Under the pieces are notes generated by a model that searched no databases, had not been told where the DNA came from, and worked only from the letters and a program-made list of their open reading frames with translations. DNA of 5,305 nt from an uncultured bacterium (lineage in GTDB: Bacteria; Bacteroidota; Bacteroidia; Sphingobacteriales; Sphingobacteriaceae): positions 1 through 5,305 of the forward strand of contig CAJBVG010000145.1 of assembly GCA_903958995.1 (NCBI GenBank), read 5' to 3'. Made by a program: the position numbers and the translations under genes. Below are positions 1 through 5,305 of this stretch, piece by piece. Position 1 is the stretch's first letter. The number at the start of each line of letters is the position of its first letter.

Positions 1-1868
1 TCTTTCATCATGGATTGAAGAATTACTCGTGCTGAAGCGGCTCCAATAACTCCCGATAATATTTTTTCTGTATAAGTAATAACACTTTGATCTGCTTTCT
101 GATTGTCATCAGGAATTTCAAGCTGATTGCGCGTGAAATACTGACTATACAATCGTTTACTTTTTTGATCACCAATAAAACTGGCTAATAATAATCGTAA
201 GTCAACGATGTTTACATTACCCGAACGAATGAACGATTGCTCATAGCTGCTCGAATATTGATCGATATTTACAAAGAGCTCTGCTTGGGGTGCTTCTTGT
301 TCATCTGCTTCTGTGAATAATGAAATTGAAATAAAAGCAAATAAATTAAAAAAGATACTCCAGAAGAAAGCATGAGTAATATGATCAGTAATGGCAACAC
401 CAAATAAGTTATGTGGTCGCAACCACGATATTCCAGCAATACCAGATTCTAGAATGGTATTAGGCAATAAGCCAGCAGTAATAAGTGTTGGCATAACCAA
501 TGTGAAAAACCAAATGCTTATCCCTAAAACTATACCAACTAAACTAGCTAGTTTGTTTGCACGTTTCCAGTAAATACCAAAAATTACAGATGGTGCAAAT
601 TGAGCCACTGCCGTAAAAGAAATTAGTCCAATAGATACTAATGAATATTTCCCAGAAACATATTGATAATACAAATACGATAACAAAAGCAAAAACAAAA
701 TTGATATTCTACGAATCAATTTAATACTACGTAAAACCTGATTGAAAAATTTATTTTTTAATACCGGAATACTCAAAATAATCGGAATCAGTATATTATT
801 ACTGAACATCGTGCTTAGTGCAATAGTCTCTACAATGATCATTCCTGTTGCAGCAGAAAACCCGCCTAGAAAAACAATCATACTGATACCGTGTGCATTC
901 AATTTTCCCGGCAAACTGAGTAGAGTGTAATCTGGATTGTATGCTTGGCCTTGATAAAACAAAATACCTGCAACAGCGACCGGAATTACTAATAAATTAA
1001 TGAGTATTAAATATGTTGGGAAGACCCAAATAGCCGTTTTCAAATGAGCATCATCTTTATTCTCAATAACACCTAATTGAAATTGGCGAGGTAGAAAAAT
1101 GAAGGCAGTAAACGATAGAATACTCATCCCGAACCAAGAAAGATATCCAGATGTTTTTTCAAACGTAAACAGATGTTGCAGCTGCTCATTTTGTTGAATA
1201 TCAATGCTCGAATAATTCGATAATATATATTTGATGATAAAAATAGCGCCTATAAAGAATGCTATTAATTTCACAATCGATTCAAAAGCAATTGCACTTA
1301 CTAGTCCACGATGTTTTTCTGAAGCATCAAGTTTTGAAGTCCCAAACAACATGATAAAAAATCCCAAAACGATGGTAACAATAAATGGCTTCCATGTTTG
1401 AATAGTTGATATCGACGATATCGGTGTGCTCTGTATACTTAATATGTCAAAGCTATCAGCTATGGCTTTAATTTGTAAGGATATATAAGGAATAATGCCA
1501 ACAATACATACCACTGCTACAAGTGCACCTATGCTTATGTTTTTTCCATATCGTGCTGATATAAAATCAGCAATACTGGTAATTTTTTGAACTTTAGAAA
1601 TTTTAATAATTTTCCGATAGAATCCCCAACACAAAGGCATTAGTAAAATCGGACCGACATAAATGGCAAGAAAATCGGGACCACTTATGCTTGCTCTACC
1701 AATACTTCCATAGAAAGTCCAGGCAGTACAATATACACCAATAGAAAGTGCATAAACAAAAGGGCTCCAACGATCACTTAAAATCTGCTTTTTTTCCGCA
1801 ATATATGCTACCACAAAAAGTAGTACCAAATACATCAACGTAATAAAAAGCATTAACCAAATATTCAT
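1..1868 (-). CDS. SLC5-fused sensor histidine kinase, CbrA/CrbS type (partial: N-terminal 622 residues, C-terminus beyond the left edge)
   Basis: An uninterrupted frame runs from ATG at 1868 to the left edge (622 codons plus two bases). Residues 1-518 form a multi-helix membrane domain of the sodium:solute symporter (SLC5) fold. Motifs typical of the sensor-kinase branch rather than plain symporters are YCTAWTFYGSIG (46-57), FLPRQFQLGVIEN (258-270) and GGFSAATGMIIVETIALSTM (335-354). A soluble linker follows, then at about 552-622 a helical segment with DLRLLLASFIGD and EKILSGVIGAASARV, matching the STAC-like region that joins the transporter to the kinase in CbrA-type proteins. PAS, HisKA, HATPase and perhaps receiver domains are expected past the edge but are not seen. 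The start lies three bases after the stop of the upstream 63-residue gene, in an A-rich leader, so translational coupling is likely. Family members sense carbon or nitrogen sources (CbrA, histidine; CrbS/MxtR, acetate metabolism). The ligand here is unknown, and a kinase-less transporter cannot be fully excluded. Confidence 0.88.
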   Translation of the reverse strand, partial: MNIWLMLFITLMYLVLLFVVAYIAEKKQILSDRWSPFVYALSIGVYCTAWTFYGSIGRASISGPDFLAIYVGPILLMPLCWGFYRKIIKISKVQKITSIADFISARYGKNISIGALVAVVCIVGIIPYISLQIKAIADSFDILSIQSTPISSISTIQTWKPFIVTIVLGFFIMLFGTSKLDASEKHRGLVSAIAFESIVKLIAFFIGAIFIIKYILSNYSSIDIQQNEQLQHLFTFEKTSGYLSWFGMSILSFTAFIFLPRQFQLGVIENKDDAHLKTAIWVFPTYLILINLLVIPVAVAGILFYQGQAYNPDYTLLSLPGKLNAHGISMIVFLGGFSAATGMIIVETIALSTMFSNNILIPIILSIPVLKNKFFNQVLRSIKLIRRISILFLLLLSYLYYQYVSGKYSLVSIGLISFTAVAQFAPSVIFGIYWKRANKLASLVGIVLGISIWFFTLVMPTLITAGLLPNTILESGIAGISWLRPHNLFGVAITDHITHAFFWSIFFNLFAFISISLFTEADEQEAPQAELFVNIDQYSSSYEQSFIRSGNVNIVDLRLLLASFIGDQKSKRLYSQYFTRNQLEIPDDNQKADQSVITYTEKILSGVIGAASARVILQSMMK

Positions 1869-1871
1869 TGT

Positions 1872-2063
1872 TTATTTTTTATTAATGATAATCGCGCTAA
1901 TCACAACAGTGAAAAGCATAACAATGAAAACATATACATATAAAATTGGCATCCCAAAATAAAATATCGACTTATTAAAAGTCGATATCATTGGGAAATT
2001 TAAAAGTATGGCTGCTAGAATGCAAACAAAAGCTAGTCGTTGAATTTTTAACCTATTTTTCAT
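1872..2063 (-). CDS. 63-residue two-helix membrane protein, CbrX-like partner of the sensor kinase
   Basis: The protein has a short basic N-terminus (MKNRLKIQR), a first membrane helix at about 9-24, a short loop, and a second helix at about 38-60 ending in NKK. The middle pattern, FP-x-x-x-x-FN followed by FGMPILYVYVF, resembles small proteins that sit directly before SLC5-type transporters and transporter-fused kinases (CbrX before Pseudomonas cbrA; DUF3311-like proteins). This match is by recalled pattern, not by a search. ATG at 2063 is the only plausible start, because TAG TAA lie in frame 15 bases upstream (2079-2084). The stop at 1872-1874 is three bases from the kinase ATG, so the two are probably co-translated. 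It may stabilise, insert or tune the transporter domain of the kinase; no catalytic residues are evident. A 10-bp inverted repeat lies within codons 26-34. Confidence 0.8.
   Translation of the reverse strand: MKNRLKIQRLAFVCILAAILLNFPMISTFNKSIFYFGMPILYVYVFIVMLFTVVISAIIINKK
1955..1988 (-). promoter_or_regulatory. Intragenic hairpin with T-rich tail, possible attenuator ahead of the kinase gene
   Basis: On the minus strand the arm ATATCGACTT (1988-1979) is followed by the five-base loop TTAAT and the perfect complementary arm AAGTCGATAT (1973-1964). Next comes TTTATTTT, ending near 1956. The shape is that of a weak intrinsic terminator, but only 4 of the 10 pairs are G-C. It lies inside codons 26-34 of the 63-residue gene, about 95 bases before the kinase ATG. 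Translating ribosomes would melt it, so any effect would be polarity or attenuation when the small gene is poorly translated. The structure is seen in the sequence; a function is only inferred, and chance in AT-rich coding DNA is possible. Confidence 0.35.
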
Positions 2064-2107
2064 AATTAATAGCTCAATTTACTAAATAACAGCCATACCG
2101 TTAATAA

Positions 2108-2329
2108 TTATTTAATATCATACTCGCCTGAAAGCGAATAGTAACCAAATACCATTAAACCTCCAGTAATTACTGGCATTAATATAAACGTATAGATTAT
2201 GGCAGGCACTAAATCTTCCGACTTGTCGCTCATAAATTTAGGGATAGCTTGGTTAACTAATAAATAGTACCCAGCATAGATTCCTAAAGCAATCCATACA
2301 AAACCTAATATTCTTTTTAACTGATTCAT
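2108..2329 (-). CDS. 73-residue two-helix membrane protein, DUF6814-like
   Basis: This small inner-membrane protein starts MNQLKRILGFVWIALG. It has one helix at about 7-27, a charged loop (KFMSDKSED, about 31-39) and a second helix at about 41-64, then ends in YYSLSGEYDIK. The closing FGYYSLSGEYD and the length match my recollection of DUF6814 (function unknown), which in Bacteroidota is commonly found right after an MFS transporter gene, as here. The start is ATG at 2329, 14 bases after the second of two tandem stops ending the permease gene; the leader contains AGAGAA, the nearest thing to a Shine-Dalgarno site in this window. The stop is TAA at 2108. Likely role by context: an accessory subunit or stability factor of the adjacent permease. 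No enzymatic motif is visible. The gene call is firm; the family name is less so. Confidence 0.82.
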   Translation of the reverse strand: MNQLKRILGFVWIALGIYAGYYLLVNQAIPKFMSDKSEDLVPAIIYTFILMPVITGGLMVFGYYSLSGEYDIK

Positions 2330-2343
2330 AATTTCTCTATTTA

Positions 2344-3918
2344 TTATTCTTCAACATGATTCATTTTTTTGTTGATGTAAAGCATTCCGATTACGAAACA
2401 TACACCAGCAACAATAATTGGATACCATAATCCTTCTAAGTAAGGTTTATCATAAGGCAATGCTAATCCAGCTTCTAATGCTTTGTCATTTGCTGATTTC
2501 GCATTGGTTGCCAAGTATGTAGCAATTGCAGGTAATAAACCACCGAATATACCATTACCAATATGGTAAGGCAACGACATTGAAGTATAACGGATTTTGG
2601 TTGGGAACATTTCTACTAAGAATGCTGCGATTGGACCATAAACCATGGTTACATACAGTACTTGAATGAAGATCAACAATACTATTGTCCAGAAACTATC
2701 ATCCCCTACTTTGATTGATTTTTTGATATCTGCTTTATACGCTTTACCTTCTTTATCAACACCTAGTTGAAGTTTAGTTTCTTCATTATAAACTGTACCA
2801 TCAGTATAGGTTTTGCTTACATTAGTTACTACTACTGAATCTGTAGTACCAGTCTTCAAAATAGTTATTGTTTCTGAAGTACTTTTCCCAGCAATTTCTG
2901 TTTTGTTTTTGATGTTTGCCGTTTGGTAAATTTTCTCGTAAATCGGTCGATACGTTAAAATAGCAAGTAACATACCCAGCATCATAATTCCTTTACGTCC
3001 AATCTTATCTGATAACCATCCAAAGAATACAAAGAAACCTGTACCTGCCATTAATGCAGCCGCAATTAAGTAATTGGTTTGATCGAAATCGATATTACAT
3101 GTTTTTTGTAAGAATGATAAGGCATAAAACTGACCAGTATACCATACCACACCTTGTCCCATTGTTGCTCCGAATAATGCCAACAATACAAATTTGAAGT
3201 TTAACTTATTACCAAACGATTCTTTTAATGGATTTGTTGATGCTTTACCACCTTCTTTTACTTTCTTAAACAATGGAGATTCATCCATATTTCTTCTAAT
3301 AAAATAAGATACCACAACCATCACAATTGAAATTAAGAATGGCACTCTCCATCCCCATAAATCAAATGATTCTTTACTCATTGAGTTTTTCGTAATCATA
3401 ATGACGAATAACGAAATGAACAAACCTACAGTTGCTGTAGTTTGAATCCAAGATGTTCTTAATCCGCGTTTATTGGGTTCCGAGTGTTCTGCTACATATG
3501 TTGCAGCTCCACCATATTCACCACCTAAGGCTAAACCTTGAAGTAAACGTAAAATCAAAACTAAAATTGGTGCTAAATATCCAATCGTTTCATAACCTGG
3601 TATTACCCCAATTAAAAACGTAGAGAAACCCATGATTAACAATGTAACCATGAAAGTATATTTACGACCAATTAAATCACCTAATCGCCCGAAGAACATT
3701 GCCCCGAAAGGACGAACAACGAAACCCGCTGCGAATGTTGCAAGGATAGATAAGAAGCCCGCAGTTGGATTATCTGCTGGGAAAAATTTTGTGGCAATAA
3801 CTGCCGCTAAACTTCCAAAAATGTAGAAGTCGTACCACTCAATTAAAGTACCAACGGATGATGCTCCGATGACACTCCATAATTTAGTACCAGTACTATA
3901 GTTTTTTTCTGTTGACAT
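2344..3918 (-). CDS. MFS permease of the metabolite:H+ symporter (MHS) family
   Basis: This 524-residue inner-membrane transporter has about 12 helices. MHS hallmarks are GTLIEWYDFYIFG (23-35), loop 2-3 motif A GRLGDLIGRKYT (77-88), RLLQGLALGGEYGGAATYVAEH (about 124-145), a charged central loop with RRNMDESPLF (208-217), and a second motif-A copy GWLSDKIGRKG (300-310). Relatives (ProP, KgtP, ShiA) import betaine, 2-oxoglutarate or shikimate with protons; the substrate here cannot be read from sequence. Two loops are long. Residues 331-407, between predicted helices 9 and 10, hold about 77 mostly hydrophilic Thr/Lys-rich residues, and residues 469-497, between helices 11 and 12, are also extended. 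Both should face the periplasm. The protein is longer than typical MHS members (about 430-500). ATG at 3918 lies 10 bases after the porin stop, with no clear Shine-Dalgarno site. The gene ends in tandem TAA TAA. It is probably co-expressed with the porin as an uptake pair. Confidence 0.93.
   Translation of the reverse strand: MSTEKNYSTGTKLWSVIGASSVGTLIEWYDFYIFGSLAAVIATKFFPADNPTAGFLSILATFAAGFVVRPFGAMFFGRLGDLIGRKYTFMVTLLIMGFSTFLIGVIPGYETIGYLAPILVLILRLLQGLALGGEYGGAATYVAEHSEPNKRGLRTSWIQTTATVGLFISLFVIMITKNSMSKESFDLWGWRVPFLISIVMVVVSYFIRRNMDESPLFKKVKEGGKASTNPLKESFGNKLNFKFVLLALFGATMGQGVVWYTGQFYALSFLQKTCNIDFDQTNYLIAAALMAGTGFFVFFGWLSDKIGRKGIMMLGMLLAILTYRPIYEKIYQTANIKNKTEIAGKSTSETITILKTGTTDSVVVTNVSKTYTDGTVYNEETKLQLGVDKEGKAYKADIKKSIKVGDDSFWTIVLLIFIQVLYVTMVYGPIAAFLVEMFPTKIRYTSMSLPYHIGNGIFGGLLPAIATYLATNAKSANDKALEAGLALPYDKPYLEGLWYPIIVAGVCFVIGMLYINKKMNHVEE
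2698..2928 (-). other. Hydrophilic insert between helices 9 and 10 of the MHS permease (periplasmic by prediction)
   Basis: Codons 331-407 of the permease encode a segment with no membrane helix. It has alternating polar/Val/Ile stretches such as ETITILKTG, DSVVVTNVSK and TKLQLGVDK, separated by Gly/Asp turns, which suggests a small beta-rich unit. It follows LTYRPIYEKIYQ and precedes helix 10 (DSFWTIVLLIFIQ). With the usual MFS topology (N-terminus inside), loop 9-10 faces the periplasm. The reading frame is continuous and base composition looks like the rest of the gene, so this looks like an established part of the protein rather than a recent insertion. It could contact the porin, a binding protein or the small DUF6814-like partner; that is inference. 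Confidence 0.7.
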
Positions 3919-3928
3919 ATAATTTAGT

Positions 3929-5305
3929 TTATAAATACACTTGAAGTTGTAAAATCATTTCACCTTTACGATCGAACACTTTTTTAGTCGCATTGTCGTA
4001 TAACGGACGAGAAGAATATTGTGCTGTAATTTTAGCATGATGTCCATCTAGTAACATATTAGCACCTAAATCCCAATATGCTCCTTGCTCTTTTAATGCA
4101 TCGAAGTTCTTCATCGCAATTGCACCGAAAGGTTGTAATCTGAATTTCTTAGAAATTTGCTTTGGTAGTAATAATCCAGCTTGAGTATACCAAATAGTAC
4201 CAGTACCAATTGCAAAACGAGCATCCCCAGAACCTTCAGCAGCTTTTGTGCCTGTGAAAGCTGCATCTGTAGTACCTGTATTCATAATACCGATACTTCT
4301 TAAGTAATTTGGACCAAAATCATAATTATAAAATACTGAGTAAGCAGTAACCGCCATGTTGCGATCTTTGTTGCCAATAGGTAAATCAGCAAATGCATCG
4401 ATAGAGAATAATACGATGTCATTCTTTTGAGATTTCTTAGCACCTGTTGTAGTATCAGTATATGATTCTGTTCCTTCAGCATTTTTGTAGAAACCTGCAC
4501 CAATATTAAATACACGTTTTGTACCTACATAGGTACCAACACGGTAAGGCAATACATTCGACTCTTGATCTAAGAATTGATAATCAACATATCCACCTAT
4601 TGCAGATTTTCCGGTATTGCGATCCACTGCAACATTCGGACTAGTACTCATCGTAGAGTTAGTTGCAAATGGTTTATTAAAATGAAATTGGTATGCCGCT
4701 TTTCCATATCTACCTTTCACATACACACCATACTGACGACCAAATTGATCAGAGTTGTCAATTAATGGCCAATTGAAAACTGGAGCATCAACTGTAAGGA
4801 AATTTAATGTAGAAGTAGAAGTCATTCTAGAAACACCGTTCCAATAATGTAAGCCAGCTCCCATGTATAAACTAAATTTAGCAGCTGAACCATCGGCCTT
4901 TTTTGCTGGATGAATAGCATACTCATTCCAAGCATCATGAAAAAACAACCCTGGTTTTTTACCTGGACCGTTTCCACCAGTAGTTGCAGTACCACCTGCA
5001 ATACCACCATTTAAAAATGTTTGATTGTTAATTCCAACGTGGGCAACGATTAAATATCTTGGACTAATTTGAGCCAATGCTAAAAAACGTAAACGACGAG
5101 CACCAATGTCCCACGTTTTGTTTTCTGCATTTCCATTAATTAAGGTTCCTGGATTGTTTTCTACAGAATGCATCCATATTTGATTCCAAAATATAAAACG
5201 CAAAGTCTTTGTACCTTCTTTGTCAATATTAATTTTCATACCGGTTCCATATTCTGGAGAACCTTGTGAAAATGACTTAGTGCATAGAAGTCCTACACCA
5301 AGCAA
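3929..5305 (-). CDS. Outer-membrane porin, Bacteroidota type (partial: start of signal peptide lies beyond the right edge)
   Basis: The frame enters at the right edge and ends at TAA 3929-3931 (458 residues visible). The first residues, LLGVGLLCTKSFSQG, are the hydrophobic end of a signal peptide; cleavage between Ser13 and Gln14 (SFS/Q) fits signal peptidase I. The edge codon TTG is best read as an internal Leu, with roughly 8-12 residues missing. The rest alternates amphipathic strands (TLRFIFWNQIWMHS, KFSLYMGAGLHYW, QYGVYVKGRYGKAAYQFHF, AKITAQY) with Gly/Asn/Thr-rich loops and ends in a beta strand, MILQLQVYL, as expected of a beta-barrel. The Arg-rich strand DIGARRLRFLALAQ (66-79) hints at basic residues in the channel and anion preference, as in phosphate-selective-type porins, but this is inference. 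It is the first visible gene of the cluster, 10 bases before the permease, and probably supplies the permease substrate through the outer membrane. No TonB box or plug domain is seen. Confidence 0.87.
   Translation of the reverse strand: MLGVGLLCTKSFSQGSPEYGTGMKINIDKEGTKTLRFIFWNQIWMHSVENNPGTLINGNAENKTWDIGARRLRFLALAQISPRYLIVAHVGINNQTFLNGGIAGGTATTGGNGPGKKPGLFFHDAWNEYAIHPAKKADGSAAKFSLYMGAGLHYWNGVSRMTSTSTLNFLTVDAPVFNWPLIDNSDQFGRQYGVYVKGRYGKAAYQFHFNKPFATNSTMSTSPNVAVDRNTGKSAIGGYVDYQFLDQESNVLPYRVGTYVGTKRVFNIGAGFYKNAEGTESYTDTTTGAKKSQKNDIVLFSIDAFADLPIGNKDRNMAVTAYSVFYNYDFGPNYLRSIGIMNTGTTDAAFTGTKAAEGSGDARFAIGTGTIWYTQAGLLLPKQISKKFRLQPFGAIAMKNFDALKEQGAYWDLGANMLLDGHHAKITAQYSSRPLYDNATKKVFDRKGEMILQLQVYL

Noticed and set aside
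391..930. Short plus-strand open frames at 391-573 (60 codons) and 742-930 (62 codons)
   Set aside because: Both lie antisense inside the long sensor-kinase frame, which has clear family motifs throughout; their translations resemble no family I know and are explained as mirror frames.
1408..1422. Odd palindrome GATATCGACGATATC
   Set aside because: It lies deep in the kinase gene in codons for a Ser/Ile-rich loop, is single, and has no partner site; most likely chance. It shares ATATCGAC with the 1964-1988 hairpin, but the two places have no other common structure.
2064..2107. Promoter or terminator in the 44-base gap between the DUF6814-like and CbrX-like genes
   Set aside because: Only a weak stem (AACGG/TGTT-type pairing with a wobble) and an imperfect TAnnTTTG-like TAAATTG are present, with no convincing -33 partner and no T-tract, so neither is supported.
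2838..4276. Shared 12-mer atctgtagtacc in the permease insert and the porin
   Set aside because: It encodes the same short Gly-Thr-Thr-Asp turn in both proteins and the flanks differ; codon bias and low-complexity loops explain it without a repeat or recombination event.
3632..4765. Plus-strand open frames at 3632-3826 and 4577-4765
   Set aside because: They are antisense to the permease motif-A region and to the porin, respectively, with no leader or recognisable protein features of their own.
4300..5010. Minus-strand open frames at 4300-4515 and 4822-5010
   Set aside because: They lie in other frames within the porin gene, and their composition follows from the porin codons; the porin frame is intact across both.
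5303..5305. TTG at the right edge as a true start codon of the porin
   Set aside because: A start here would leave a 13-residue leader without the usual basic N-terminus. The codon falls inside a typical hydrophobic signal-peptide core, so the gene almost surely starts beyond the window.

Overview
The window is AT-rich DNA with A-rich leaders lacking clear Shine-Dalgarno sites. The protein types it encodes (a Bacteroidota-style porin, an MHS-type permease followed by a DUF6814-like mini-protein, and a transporter-fused sensor kinase) fit a member of the Bacteroidota, most likely the class Flavobacteriia. That placement is an inference from gene content and style; there is no marker gene here.

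Five genes lie head to tail on the minus strand, so the window is read from right to left. In transcription order they are: an outer-membrane porin missing the first part of its signal peptide (3929-5305); a metabolite:H+ symporter-type MFS permease (2344-3918); a 73-residue two-helix membrane protein of DUF6814 type (2108-2329); a 63-residue two-helix membrane protein that resembles the small CbrX-like partners of transporter-type sensor kinases (1872-2063); and the N-terminal 622 residues of an SLC5 (sodium:solute symporter)-fused sensor histidine kinase of the CbrA/CrbS type (1-1868, continuing past the left edge). The gaps between genes are 10, 14, 44 and 3 bases. No terminator-grade hairpin lies between genes and no convincing promoter is visible, so one transcript entering from beyond the right edge is the simplest model. 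No stretch over 300 bases lacks a gene, and the plus strand carries nothing believable.

The genes read as a nutrient-acquisition and sensing unit. The porin would let a small, probably anionic, solute through the outer membrane, and the MHS permease would carry it across the inner membrane. The SLC5-fused kinase would sense or bind a related solute and signal to a response regulator outside the window. Related kinases in Proteobacteria (CbrA, CrbS/MxtR) control use of amino acids, acetate and other carbon sources. A carboxylate such as acetate or a TCA acid is therefore a reasonable guess, but the sequence does not fix the substrate.

The most notable points are: each large inner-membrane protein is paired with its own tiny two-helix protein; the permease has a hydrophilic insert of about 77 residues in a predicted periplasmic loop; the kinase starts three bases after the stop of the small gene; and a perfect 10-bp inverted repeat followed by a T-rich run lies inside that small gene, just upstream of the kinase.
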